Below are positions 56,074-64,000 of a DNA stretch of 64,000 nt, piece after piece. Each line of letters starts with the position of its first letter. The first letter of the stretch is position 1. Under the pieces are notes generated by a model. It was not told the DNA's origin, made no database searches, and worked only from the letters and a program-made list of their open reading frames with translations. The position numbers were made by a program, and so were the translations under genes. Location: positions 1,116,001 through 1,180,000 of the forward strand of contig NZ_CP099975.1 of the NCBI RefSeq assembly GCF_024137965.1, written 5' to 3'. The stretch comes from Halomonas sp. Y3 (GTDB taxonomy: Bacteria > Pseudomonadota > Gammaproteobacteria > Pseudomonadales > Halomonadaceae).

Positions 56074-56085
56074 TCACTGTTATGC
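56068..56085 (+). other. collapsed attC between cassettes 3 and 4
   Basis: The expected 5' core of cassette 3 (GCCTAAC) appears as GCCTAAT (56068) with one mismatch; only five bases follow before GTTATGC (56079), the start of cassette 4. The whole palindromic middle is missing, so cassettes 3 and 4 probably move as one unit. Confidence 0.75.
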
Positions 56086-56099
56086 GTAAAGGAGGAGAG

Positions 56100-56567
56100 A
56101 TGCATCAAGTAGCCGCTCAATGGATCGTAGGGTTACTAAGGGATAGAAATATACCCTTCTTAATTTGTGGTGGGCTCGCCGCAAAGGGGTATGGCTCTGA
56201 GCGAGACCTGTATGACATCGACCTTTTCGTCCCTGGCGAGTACTTTTCAACAGTCGTTCAGGCCGGTCAGGAGTTTGTATCCAAGGCTGCCGCTCACCGC
56301 CAAGAGGAAGGCTGGGATCTAATTTATGTCCAGTTCAAGTATGAAGGCGTTAAAGTAGAGGTAGGCAACGCTGACGGTCCGAAAATATTTGATACCGGAA
56401 ATGAAAAGTGGGTTCCGATAAATATAGATTTTTCTCGCTATGAGACCGTGCATTTGTTGGGTCTTGAGCTCCCTCTTATGCTGCGGGATGATCTGATACG
56501 GTATAAGTCTGCGCTCTCACGGCCGGTAGATATCGAGGATATTCGTGATATCTGTGAGAGCGCATAA
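56100..56567 (+). CDS. cassette 4: nucleotidyltransferase-fold protein
   Basis: 155 residues. The motif LICGGLAAKGYGSERDLYDIDLFVPG (GG, then D-x-D) is the nucleotidyltransferase core, as in small MNT/AbiEii-like and aminoglycoside adenylyltransferase-related proteins. A third acidic position appears in VKVEVGNADG. No partner HEPN toxin lies next to it. Start at 56100 after GGAGGAG. The target could be an antibiotic, RNA or protein; unknown. Confidence 0.78.
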   Translation: MHQVAAQWIVGLLRDRNIPFLICGGLAAKGYGSERDLYDIDLFVPGEYFSTVVQAGQEFVSKAAAHRQEEGWDLIYVQFKYEGVKVEVGNADGPKIFDTGNEKWVPINIDFSRYETVHLLGLELPLMLRDDLIRYKSALSRPVDIEDIRDICESA

Positions 56568-56638
56568 CCAAGCCATGCACCGGATGCCAAAACCTCCGCT
56601 TCACTCCGGTTTTGTCACCGGTGATAGCGGCGTTATGT
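56562..56638 (+). other. attC site of cassette 4
   Basis: GCATAAC (56562) to GTTATGT (56632). The 5' core is the exact reverse complement of GTTATGC at 56079. The middle pairs CACCGGATGCCAAAACC with its opposing GGTTTTG...CCGGTG. Confidence 0.9.
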
Positions 56639-57274
56639 CCGGATGCTTCTTTCAACTTGAGTGCAGGTAAGAAAAAGTGAGTGAAATTTTCCGTCGGGAA
56701 AAGCGTTCTATGATTGTTGCCATGATTGGCAGCGTATTAATGGGGGTGGCTGGCGTTGCAGCAGGCCTCTTGGGTAATTCAGCTGCCATCATGATGGATG
56801 GGCTTTTTTCCACAATTGCATTTATTTTTGCCTTTCTTGGTTTGCGAGTTAGTCAAAGACTTAAGAATAGTCCTGATAACGTGCGACCGATGGGGTATGC
56901 AGCTGAGGAATCCTTGTTCACGACGTTTAGATCTCTGACAATTCTCGGCTTGATAATTTTCGCTGCAGGCTCTGCAGCCATCTCTATATACGCCTATTTC
57001 GCTTATGGCGAGGTTTCTGGTCTAGTGTTTGGTCCTATCTTGATATATTTCTTCGTAATTGGAGTCTTGTGTGTCTTTCTTTGGGCATTTCACTACCGAA
57101 ACTGGGTGTTGAGCGGTCGACGCAGTGACATCTTACGCCTAGAAGCCAAAGCAGCCGCATTTGATGGTTTGCTCACCGGGATTGTTGCTGTGGGTTTTGT
57201 CGTAGTTTACTTCTTCCAGGATGGAATTATTGCCCCTATTGTACCTATTGCAGACTCCTTGATTGTGTTGATTC

Positions 57275-58820
57275 GTAACTGTTTAGCTCACGCCGCCTGA
57301 TCCGTGGCTGTAGGCTGCATGAAGGATGGCACATCACCCGCAAACAGTTGCTCCAGTGCGGTATGCGCCGCCACCCCTTGCTTGACGGCGGTCGAGAGGA
57401 AGCTGCGCATCCGGCAGAAGATCTCCGCCCCCTCCCAGGAGCGGAAGCAGCCCGAGATTTTCTGCTGGACCTTGGTCATTCGCAGATCGCGTTCCCCCTG
57501 GTTGTTGGTGAAGGGAGCGGCAGGGTCGTCGAGGAAGCGCAACACGTCGTCCTCGTACGCCTGGAGGCGTTCCAGGAGGTTGCGCGACTTGGTGCGCTTG
57601 GCCCGGCCTCGCGTTCCAGGTGGCGGTTTCACCGGCGGGGGGCACTCGGCGTCCCCTTTCGCCAGGCAATCTCGATAGCGCTGCCGCCAGGCTCGGGTCT
57701 CATCGGCCGAGAGGCAGCCGTCGGCCACCTCCACGGCGCGATGCATCTCCAACAACAGGTCATGCAAGGCCTTGGCCCATGCCTGGCCATCGTTCTCCCA
57801 GGCCGCTGTCAGCTCCCGAAGGTGGTGCGCATTACAGAGCGCGTGCCGGCAATCCGGATAGCGGTAGTAGGGCTTCCAGTGATCATGCACCAGCACGCCA
57901 CGCACGAAGGGCAATACGCCGATGGCGTCCATCGCTTCCTGGCCGCGCTTGGGGTGCGGGGCCAACCAGGTCAGGGCCTCGTTGGAGGCGCTGTGTAGCC
58001 AGTAGCGTTTGCCACCGACCTGCATTCCGGTTTCATCGGCATGGACGGTGGCTGCTTCACGTAGCGCCGGGATCACCCACTCGGCGAACGCCTCGGCCCG
58101 CTGGTAGGCCTCCTGGTTGAAGGCGAACAGGGTGCCGGTGCTCAGCGACAGGCCGCACTGCGAGGTGAGCAACTCGCGGATACGCGCATAGGGCAACAGC
58201 TGATACTGGGAGAGATAGACGACATGCGCCTTGAGGCGAGGGCCATACTGGATGGGGCGAGTCACGCCCTCGGGGAATGGCGCCACGTAGCGTTGCCCCT
58301 GATCATCTTCGAGGACCTCAGCCTGATATTCGGTGACCACGGCCTGGATTACGATGTCCTGCACTTGGCGCGTTTCGACGCCGACCGGGCGGTAAGAACG
58401 CCCCTTGGGGAGTTGCCGACGATCGACACGGAGCTTGACCACCTCGTCGGGGTCCGTCACCGGCGCCAACGTCTTACCCTCATGCCCTGGCTGTCCGCCG
58501 GGGCGCCGCTCGCCTTTGGCGCGCGAGCGGCGCTGGCGATTGGGATCCTGGGACGGTGGCTTGCTGCTGTTGCGGCTACTGGTGGCCAGGCGATCGGCCA
58601 TGAGCTTGACCAGCAACATCAGCACATCGATGGCCGCACGCAGCGACGGAGAGACCGTCTGGTCTTCCTTGAGCTGCTGTCGGACCCGCTCCAGAGCCTC
58701 GTCGACGTTGATATCGCTGATGGTCATGTCACCGCATAGATATGCCGAAGGATTAGGCACACTATGCCAGAAAAATCAGGTGGTTGGCGACAGGCTATCC
58801 GCAACCACCTGAATAGTTAC
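57275..58820 (-). mobile_element. IS66-family insertion sequence (single-transposase type)
   Basis: 1546-bp element. Its ends share an inverted repeat (GTAACTgTTtAG / GTAACTaTTcAG). An identical 8-bp target duplication GTTGATTC flanks it at 57267-57274 and 58821-58828. It carries only the transposase, without tnpA and tnpB, as in the ISBst12-like subgroup. The intact repeats and duplication suggest recent insertion. Confidence 0.96.
57288..58727 (-). CDS. IS66-family transposase
   Basis: 479 residues (start at 58727, [15 protein letters not shown]; an upstream ATG at 58760 is possible). N-terminal coiled-coil ([25 protein letters not shown], then [20 protein letters not shown]), zinc-finger-like segment, and the DDE core with Asp in [16 protein letters not shown], Asp in [10 protein letters not shown] and Glu in [21 protein letters not shown]. 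The final residues overlap the left end of the element. Confidence 0.95.
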   Translation of the reverse strand: MTISDINVDEALERVRQQLKEDQTVSPSLRAAIDVLMLLVKLMADRLATSSRNSSKPPSQDPNRQRRSRAKGERRPGGQPGHEGKTLAPVTDPDEVVKLRVDRRQLPKGRSYRPVGVETRQVQDIVIQAVVTEYQAEVLEDDQGQRYVAPFPEGVTRPIQYGPRLKAHVVYLSQYQLLPYARIRELLTSQCGLSLSTGTLFAFNQEAYQRAEAFAEWVIPALREAATVHADETGMQVGGKRYWLHSASNEALTWLAPHPKRGQEAMDAIGVLPFVRGVLVHDHWKPYYRYPDCRHALCNAHHLRELTAAWENDGQAWAKALHDLLLEMHRAVEVADGCLSADETRAWRQRYRDCLAKGDAECPPPVKPPPGTRGRAKRTKSRNLLERLQAYEDDVLRFLDDPAAPFTNNQGERDLRMTKVQQKISGCFRSWEGAEIFCRMRSFLSTAVKQGVAAHTALEQLFAGDVPSFMQPTATDQAA

Positions 58821-59205
58821 GTTGATTCTTTGTCTGGCTGTCGTAGGTCAGTTCTGGAATGATTTTAAGGTCGGTGTCGGAGAGCTGGTTGGAGCTACTG
58901 CTCAGCCAAGTGAAGTTGCTGCCGCTCGTCGAGCTGCCCGCCCTGTCTTGAAGGAGTCGGCAGGTCGCGTACAGGATTTCACTGTTATAAAAATGGGGCG
59001 AACCTATGTGGTTACCATCTACTACAACCCTATGAGTAAGGTATTGGCATCCGAGGTTGACACGCTTCAGGATAAGTTGACCCAGGCTATACATCGTGTT
59101 TTGCAAGGCGCTGAGGTGTTCGTGCTAATTTCTGAACGATCACGGGCCGGTTGAAGTGTTTGCCCTTGTTGGCTCTATGAAGGGCAAGAATTGCTGCGGA
59201 AATTG

Positions 59206-59275
59206 ACATAACAATCGGCTGCACTGCGACCGCTTTTCCGCCGCTTCAAACCGGCGCGTGAGACGGGCGTTATAT
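59206..59275 (+). other. attC site of cassette 5
   Basis: ACATAAC (59206) to GTTATAT (59269). The 5' core is the exact reverse complement of GTTATGT at 56632, the start of cassette 5, which confirms that cassette 5 spans the IS66 insertion. Confidence 0.9.
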
Positions 59276-59411
59276 CGCAAGGAGAGTGAAGTGTTTGAGG
59301 TGGTAAGGGCTGTTTTTTCTAATGATTTAAGAGATGTTCTTGATCTGTATAATGAGTATGTTAACAGCACCTTGGTAGATCTTTCTTTCCAAGGCAATGA
59401 TCAGGAATTTA

Positions 59412-60740
59412 GGTTCTTCGCAGACTGGCGTGAAAACGAAGTACTCTTAGGCGAAGGCGGGATAGAGAAACGGCGGTAAATCCGAGTAAGCTGATGTTCA
59501 CCACAAACGTCTGCTCACGGATACCGCCGTTGCCATGGATGCTACCCCGCTCTGCCTGTTCTGGAAAGGTTTCACCGTCGCCCATCACGAATTCCTGGAT
59601 GAGCAAACGCTACGGCTCCAGTTGGCGCCTGATGACCGAGTCCCTCCCGTCTGCAGCGGCTGTGACCACGCCTGCTTCCTCGTCCATGACGTGCATCAGC
59701 GTCGCGTCCGAGAGGCGCCGTTGCTGATCTACCGGGTGGAGCTGGAGGTGCCGGTACGTCGCCTGCGCTGCCCCGTCTGTGGCCCGACACGCGAGCGCAT
59801 TGACTGGTTGCCGGGCCGTTCACCAGTGACCACCACATTGCGCCAGTGGGTGGAGCGGTTGGTCACGTTGCTGCCGATCCGGCATGTCGCCGACTTGGTC
59901 GGCCTGCACTGGCATACCGTCAAGACCATCGACAAGCAGCGCCTTCAGCGTGACTTGCCGGCGCCGGATCCGACGCGGCTGCGCCGCCTGATGATGGACG
60001 AGTTCGCCCTCCACAAGGGACACCGCTACGCCACGGTGATTGCTTGTGCCGACACCCAGCAGGTGGTGTGGGTCGGCGAGGGCCGCTCCCGTGAGGCGAT
60101 CCGCCCGTTCTTCGAATGGTTGGGTGATGCGCGACAGCAGATCGAGGCCGTCGCCATGGACATGAACGCGTCATTCGATCTCGAAGTGAAGGCTCAGTGT
60201 CCCAACGCCGAGGTGGTCTACGACCGCTTCCATGTGGTGGCCAAGTACGGGCGTGAGGTGATGGACCGGGTGCGCGTCGATCAGGCCAATCAGCTACGCG
60301 ACGACAAGGCGGCCCGCAAGGTGATCAAGGGCAGCCGCTGGCTGCTGCTGCGCAACCAGGACAACCTCAAGCCTGAGCAGGCGGTGAAGCTGGAAGAGCT
60401 GCTGGCTGCCAATGCCTCACTGACCAAGGTCTATCTACTCAAGGACCAGCTCAAGACACTGTGGTTTGCCGAGGACGAGGCGACGGCACGCAGCGGTTGG
60501 CAAGAGTGGGCCGGTATGGCGTTGGGCAGCGGCATCGACGCCTTGATGCGCTTCACCAAGAAGCTGGAGCCCTACCTGGATGGCATCGTGTCCAGTGCTC
60601 GCCACCACCTGAACACCAGCGTGCTGGAAGGTATGAACAACCGAATCAAGGTCATCAAACGGATGGCCTATGGGTACCGCGACACGGAATATTTCTTCCT
60701 GAAGATCCGTGCCGCGTTTCCCGGCAAAGTGCGATGAACC
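59412..60740 (+). mobile_element. ISL3-family insertion sequence
   Basis: 1329-bp element. Terminal inverted repeats begin GGTTCtTCGCA on the left and GGTTCaTCGCA on the right. An 8-bp target duplication GGAATTTA flanks it (59404-59411 and 60741-60748). One transposase gene fills it. Confidence 0.96.
59535..60737 (+). CDS. ISL3-family transposase
   Basis: 400 residues. N-terminal zinc ribbon (VCSGCDHAC ... LRCPVCG), HTH region HVADLVGLHWHTVKTIDKQRL, and catalytic acids in LMMDEFALHKGHRYATVI, AVAMDMNASFDLEVK and the Glu of SVLEGMNNRIKVIKRMAYGYRD. The stop codon lies 3 bp inside the right end. Confidence 0.96.
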   Translation: MDATPLCLFWKGFTVAHHEFLDEQTLRLQLAPDDRVPPVCSGCDHACFLVHDVHQRRVREAPLLIYRVELEVPVRRLRCPVCGPTRERIDWLPGRSPVTTTLRQWVERLVTLLPIRHVADLVGLHWHTVKTIDKQRLQRDLPAPDPTRLRRLMMDEFALHKGHRYATVIACADTQQVVWVGEGRSREAIRPFFEWLGDARQQIEAVAMDMNASFDLEVKAQCPNAEVVYDRFHVVAKYGREVMDRVRVDQANQLRDDKAARKVIKGSRWLLLRNQDNLKPEQAVKLEELLAANASLTKVYLLKDQLKTLWFAEDEATARSGWQEWAGMALGSGIDALMRFTKKLEPYLDGIVSSARHHLNTSVLEGMNNRIKVIKRMAYGYRDTEYFFLKIRAAFPGKVR

Positions 60741-61094
60741 GGAATTTAACCACTTGCCTGAAAATTACAGCTCTGAAGAGTCAAAGATTTTTTTGGTGAA
60801 AGAAGGCAGTAAGCCTGTTGGGTGTGCTGCATTTCGGAGATTGGATGAGTCTGTCTGTGAAATGAAGCGAGTTTATATCCAACCAAGTGTTCGTGGCCAC
60901 AATCTAGGTAAGCTGCTAGTTGATAGAGTGTTGCAAGAGGCTGTTATCAGTGGCTACAGTAAAATTTGTTTAGATGTTCTTCCAGAGTTCAAAACTGCAT
61001 TGAAATTATACAGGTCATATGGATTTGTTGAGCATCCACCCGTAACGAACAATCCAGTTCCAGGAACACACTTTTTAGGTTTGGGTTTAGAGCA

Positions 61095-61142
61095 ATATAA
61101 CCAAGCATTGCAGAGGACAAGCCGCTGAATGCAGCGTTATGT
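61095..61142 (+). other. attC site of cassette 6
   Basis: ATATAAC (61095) to GTTATGT (61136), 48 bp, short. The 5' core is the exact reverse complement of GTTATAT at 59269, the start of cassette 6. It overlaps the acetyltransferase stop. Confidence 0.88.
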
Positions 61143-61160
61143 GGCTTAAGGAGTTTCGGT

Positions 61161-61397
61161 ATGGCATTCAGCGAATCAGAAAAAACAGCTCTACTTGAAG
61201 TGAAGGGTGTTGGACCTACAGTAGTTAAGCGTTTTGAAGAAATAGGTATAGATTCTTTTTCTGAATTGGCGAGCTATGAGCCAAAAGAAATTGCTGAAAG
61301 AGTTGCGTCTATGCTCAGGAAAACTTGTTGGAAGAATAGTCCCCAGGCGTTGTTGGCAGTTGAGGCCGCAATAGAAAGAGCAAGGCAAGGTTTGTAA
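61161..61397 (+). CDS. cassette 7: helix-hairpin-helix protein
   Basis: 78 residues. One clear HhH motif: LLEVKGVGPTVVKRFEEIGIDSFSELASYEPKEIAERV (GVGPT hairpin), a fold that binds DNA or proteins without base specificity. It resembles the small Cdd1-type HhH proteins. Start after TTAAGGAG. No partner visible. Confidence 0.8.
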   Translation: MAFSESEKTALLEVKGVGPTVVKRFEEIGIDSFSELASYEPKEIAERVASMLRKTCWKNSPQALLAVEAAIERARQGL

Positions 61398-61411
61398 ATA
61401 GCGGTGCGCTC

Positions 61412-61504
61412 ACATAACAATCGGCTGTTGTCGCCCCTTCGGGGCTGGGACGGCCTTTCCGCCGCTTTGCGGCTGCAAGTCCGCCCCAAAGCCGGGCGTT
61501 AACC
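61412..61504 (+). other. attC site of cassette 7
   Basis: ACATAAC (61412) to GTTAACC (61498), 93 bp. The 5' core is the exact reverse complement of GTTATGT at 61136, the start of cassette 7. The middle holds hairpins (CGCCCCttcGGGGC; GCCGCtttGCGGC). Confidence 0.88.
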
Positions 61505-61581
61505 ACCCCTGTCGATTTCGGGCAGCTCCGTTCGACATTAGATTGCCACTCACAGCAATCACCCACAGAAGGGAGCTGATC

Positions 61582-61910
61582 ATGAAGCATATGGCGAAGA
61601 ACACGATCTGCCTTTGGTACGATGGCGCCGCTGAGGAAGCCGCACGATTTTATGCCGAGACCTTCCCCGATTCATCGCTCGACGCGGTGCACCGGGCCCC
61701 TGGGGATTACCCAGCGGGGGAGGAGGGGAGCGTCTTGACGGTAGAGTTCACCGTGCTGGGCGTGGCGTGCCTCGGGCTGAACGGCGGGCCTGCCTTCCAG
61801 CATAGCGAAGCGTTCTCGTTTCAGGTGGCGACCGAAGACCAGGAGGAGACGGATCGCTACTGGAACGCCATCGTCGGCAATGGCGGCCAGGAGAGCCAAT
61901 GCGGGTGGGC
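61582..61910 (+). pseudogene. cassette 8: truncated PhnB-like VOC protein
   Basis: From MAKNTICLWYDGAAEEAARFYAETFPDSSL to NGGQESQCGWA the sequence is a PhnB / 3-demethylubiquinone-methyltransferase-like VOC domain. After QCGW these proteins normally continue about 40 residues (KDKWGLSWQ region); here the frame runs into the hairpin at 61917 and on antisense through nirD. The expected attC core (GGTTAAC) was not found. So the array's last cassette lost its 3' end and attC. More GC-rich than the other cassettes. Ribosome site GGGAGCT before 61582. Confidence 0.82.
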
Positions 61911-61916
61911 TTACCC

Positions 61917-61951
61917 AAAGCCGCCGACGCTTTTCATGCGTCGGCGGCTTT
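61917..61951. terminator. strong hairpin at the integron-nir junction
   Basis: AAAGCCGCCGACGC pairs over 14 bp with GCGTCGGCGGCTTT around TTTTCAT, followed by TTTCTTT on the plus strand. It can end cassette transcription, and it is the first hairpin beyond nirD on the minus strand. Confidence 0.9.
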
Positions 61952-61974
61952 TTTCTTTCCAGAAGACCGAATCC

Positions 61975-62349
61975 TCACGCCTCGATCCACACCTCATCGC
62001 CCTTGAAGCTCACCTGCCAGGTGCGCAGGGTGACGGCTTCGTCCTCCAGGCACTGGCCGTCTTCCAGGCGGAAGTGCTGCTTGTAGATCGGCGAGGCGAC
62101 CACCGGCTGGCCCTTGAGGTCGCCGATGATGCCGCGGGCGATGACGTTGGCGCTGGAGAAGGGGTCGTGGTGGTCGATGGCGTAGAGTTCCTGGGCGTGG
62201 CCGGGCAGGTAGAAAACGGCGACTTGTGCGGGGCCTTCCGGAGTTTCCACCCAGGCGGCTACGCCGGAGTAGGGCACCAGGTCGGCGCGGGTGCAGAGGG
62301 GTTGCCAGGTCTGGGTCATGGTCTTGGCTGCTGCGTTGGCGGTTGTCAT
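61975..62349 (-). CDS. nirD: nitrite reductase small subunit NirD
   Basis: 124 residues of the Rieske-like NirD family. WQPLCTRADLVPYSGVAAWV, AIDHHDPFSSANVIARGIIGDLKGQPVVASPIYKQHFRLEDGQCLED. The Rieske Cys/His pairs are absent, as in assimilatory NirD. Partner of the NirB gene 162 nt upstream; together they reduce nitrite to ammonia with NAD(P)H. Confidence 0.95.
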   Translation of the reverse strand: MTTANAAAKTMTQTWQPLCTRADLVPYSGVAAWVETPEGPAQVAVFYLPGHAQELYAIDHHDPFSSANVIARGIIGDLKGQPVVASPIYKQHFRLEDGQCLEDEAVTLRTWQVSFKGDEVWIEA

Positions 62350-62511
62350 AAGAGATTCCTAGCAATGGTGTCGGGAAATCGGCGAGCGAGATGAAGCGGG
62401 CGTCGCTACGTCGCTAAGCGCGCGGCGGATCGAAGGCGAGACATAACGTGGGGTTAGGCGAGCCTTCGGGGTGCCGCGCAACAACGCGATTCACTCGCGC
62501 AGCCATTTCCG

Positions 62512-64000
62512 TTACGCAGGGCGGAACTGGCCGCGTTCGGTGGTAGTGATGATGTCCGGGTCCGGGCGGGCGTCGTTGACGAAGCTTCTGAAGCGCTTGA
62601 GTTTCTCCGGGTCGCTGATGGCATTGGCCCATTCGCACTCGTAGGTGTCGACCACGGTCTGCATCTGGCGCTCCAGCTCCTCGCCTATCCCTAAGCTGTC
62701 CTCGAGGATCACCTCCTTGAGGTAGTCCAGGCCGCCTTCCAGGTTCTCGCGCCATACCGAAGTGCGCTGCAGGCGGTCGGCGGTGCGGATGTAGAACATC
62801 AGGAAGCGGTCGATAGTGCGGTAGAGCGCTTCGTCGTCGAGGTCGGTGGCGAACAGCTCGGCGTGGCGCGGGCGCATGCCGCCGTTGCCGCAGACGTACA
62901 GGTTCCAGCCGTTCTCGGTGGCGATCACGCCGATGTCCTTGCTCTGGGCCTCGGCGCACTCTCGGGTGCAGCCGGACACCCCGAACTTGATCTTGTGCGG
63001 CGCGCGCAGGCCCTTGTAGCGGTGCTCGAGCCGGATCGCCATGCCCACGCTGTCCTGCACGCCGTAGCGGCACCAGGTGCTGCCCACGCAGGACTTCACC
63101 GTGCGCAGCGACTTGCCGTAGGCGTGGCCGGTCTCGAAGCCGGCCTCGATCAGCTCGCCCCAGATTGCCGGCAGGTCCTCCAGGCGGGCCCCGAACAGGT
63201 CGATGCGCTGGCCGCCGGTCACCTTGGTGTAGAGGCCATACCTCTGCGCCACCTGGCCCAGCACTACCAGCTTGTCGGGGGTGATCTCGCCGCCCGGCAC
63301 GCGGGGAACGACGGAGTAGGTGCCGTTCTTCTGCATGTTGGCCATGAAGGTGTCGTTGGTGTCCTGCAGCGGGATATGGGCCGCGTCGGTGATCGGCTCG
63401 TTGAAACAGGAGGCGAGTATCGAGGCCACCGCCGGCTTGCAGATATCGCAGCCCAGGCCGTGGGTGTCGGCGTTGCCGTGCTTCTCCATCAGCTCGCGGA
63501 AAGTCTTGATGCCCTCCACCCGCACGATGTCGTAGAGCTCCTGGCGGGTATGGGAGAAGTGCTCGCAGATCGACTTGTCGACCTCCACCCCGCGGCTCTC
63601 CAGCTCGTGGTCCACCAGAGTCTTGAGCAGGGCGGCGCAGCCGCCGCAGCCGGTGCTGGCGCGGGTGGAGCCCTTCACGGCGCCGAGGTCCACGGCGCCG
63701 GCGTCGATGGTGGCGCAGACGTCGCCCTTGGTGACGTTGTGGCAGGAGCAGATCATGGCGGTGTCGGGCAGGGCGTCCGGCCCCAGGGCGGGGGCGGCGT
63801 CGCCGCCGGCCGGCAGGATCAGCGAGGCCGGGTCCTCGGGCAGCTCGATGCGGTTGGCGTAGTACTGCAGCAGGGTGTCGTAGACGCTGTTGTCGCCCAC
63901 CAGCATGGCGCCCACCAGGCGCCTGCCGTCGCTGGAGACCACCAGCTTGCGGTACTGCTGCTTGATGGGATCGAGGAAGCGGAACTGGCGCGCGCCGGGG
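62512..64000 (-). CDS. nirB: nitrite reductase large subunit NirB (5' end outside window)
   Basis: Last 496 residues; the frame is open to the window end. Visible parts are the BFD-like 2Fe-2S cysteines (MICSCHNVTKGDV, STGCGGCAALLK), the second Cys motif GLGCDICKPAVAS, the siroheme/4Fe-4S region VGSTWCRYGVQD and GVSGCTRECAEAQSKDIGVIATENGWNLYVCGNGG. The flavin domain lies beyond the window. Confidence 0.96.
   Translation of the reverse strand, partial: PGARQFRFLDPIKQQYRKLVVSSDGRRLVGAMLVGDNSVYDTLLQYYANRIELPEDPASLILPAGGDAAPALGPDALPDTAMICSCHNVTKGDVCATIDAGAVDLGAVKGSTRASTGCGGCAALLKTLVDHELESRGVEVDKSICEHFSHTRQELYDIVRVEGIKTFRELMEKHGNADTHGLGCDICKPAVASILASCFNEPITDAAHIPLQDTNDTFMANMQKNGTYSVVPRVPGGEITPDKLVVLGQVAQRYGLYTKVTGGQRIDLFGARLEDLPAIWGELIEAGFETGHAYGKSLRTVKSCVGSTWCRYGVQDSVGMAIRLEHRYKGLRAPHKIKFGVSGCTRECAEAQSKDIGVIATENGWNLYVCGNGGMRPRHAELFATDLDDEALYRTIDRFLMFYIRTADRLQRTSVWRENLEGGLDYLKEVILEDSLGIGEELERQMQTVVDTYECEWANAISDPEKLKRFRSFVNDARPDPDIITTTERGQFRPA

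Larger units (their letters stand above)
56677..59154 (+). pseudogene. cassette 5: CDF-family cation efflux protein interrupted by IS66
   Basis: Reading 56677-57274 joined to 58829-59154 (removing the IS and one target copy) gives one open frame of 307 codons. The N-terminal part has about five helices (MIVAMIGSVLMGVAGVAAGLLGNSAAIMMDGLFSTIAFIFAFL, with the family metal-site Asp in MDGLFS and a second site in KAAAFDGLL). The C-terminal part is the soluble domain (VIKMGRTYVVTIYYN ... LTQAIHRVLQGAEVFVLI). Cation diffusion facilitators export Zn, Fe, Co or Mn. GTG start is uncertain. The IS splits it in the last helix, so it is almost surely inactive. Confidence 0.9.
59291..61128 (+). pseudogene. 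cassette 6: GNAT acetyltransferase interrupted by ISL3
   Basis: Joining 59291-59411 to 60749-61128 gives 166 codons with no break. GTG start with AAGGAGAG upstream. The first part FEVVRAVFSNDLRDVLDLYNEYV is the GNAT N-terminus; the second part has MKRVYIQPSVRGHNLGKLLVDRVLQEA (acetyl-CoA motif RGxxLG) and LDVLPEFKTALKLYRSYGF. The C-terminal YNQALQRTSR overlaps attC, as often seen in cassettes. Interrupted after 40 codons, so inactive now. Confidence 0.92.

Noticed and set aside
61582..62394. VOC frame continuing to 62394
   Set aside because: After NGGQESQCGW the frame runs through a terminator hairpin and then antisense to nirD; that part is not homologous to VOC proteins.

Overview
This window is high-GC gammaproteobacterial chromosome. 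Gene content and style (FolE2, LuxS, NirBD, NnrU, many SSS/SLC13-type carriers) suggest a Halomonas-like halophile; that is an inference, as no rRNA or other marker gene is present. No rRNA, tRNA or CRISPR array was seen. Three parts stand out.

(1) About 1-20.3 kb is a nearly continuous zinc-starvation island. Four Zur-type palindromes (2765, 10653, 11969, 20279) precede: znuABC; folE2-hisI-cysS-thrS-pyrC, a set of zinc-enzyme paralogues; a divergent NicO/RcnA-family metal transporter with a long His-rich loop; an operon of a His-rich outer-membrane barrel, a second metal ABC transporter and a SAM methyltransferase; and DUF1826-dksA2-zigA-COG0523. The DksA copy keeps only two of four zinc-finger cysteines. 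LuxS, an ArsR/SmtB regulator and a duplicated His-rich protein sit among them. Together they would import zinc (znuABC and the second ABC system), allocate it (two COG0523 GTPases) and replace zinc-dependent enzymes. A 121-bp tandem duplication has separated the ABC permease stop from the methyltransferase start, which it probably once overlapped.

(2) About 20.3-51.2 kb is ordinary metabolic chromosome: BcrC-like phosphatase; LysR beside a symporter/M20 amidohydrolase operon; sdaA and gcvT with paired palindromic operators; an unusual isocitrate-dehydrogenase-family protein with an internal domain duplication; threonine deaminase, ChaC and NnrU; LysR divergent from mmsA and a GMC oxidoreductase; cold-shock protein; SLC13 carrier; esterase; lone trpB; a four-gene complex-I/Mrp-like antiporter cluster with no redox subunits; PhoH; patatin; LrgAB.

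(3) About 51.3-61.9 kb is a mobile integron. It starts with a tnpB-only IS200/IS605 element and a frameshifted integron integrase (intI, minus strand). Then come seven AT-rich gene cassettes on the plus strand and a truncated eighth. Each cassette can be delimited because its first bases are the reverse complement of the core at the start of its own attC; this holds exactly for six cassettes and with one mismatch for the seventh. Cassette products are a one-helix membrane protein, a class-III-cyclase-like protein, a GNAT acetyltransferase, a nucleotidyltransferase-fold protein, a CDF cation transporter, another GNAT and a helix-hairpin-helix protein. The CDF gene is split by an IS66-family element (8-bp target duplication GTTGATTC) and the second GNAT by an ISL3-family element (GGAATTTA). 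Removing each IS plus one target copy restores an intact reading frame. The array ends in a truncated VOC gene against a strong hairpin, followed by nirD and nirB (nirB runs off the window).
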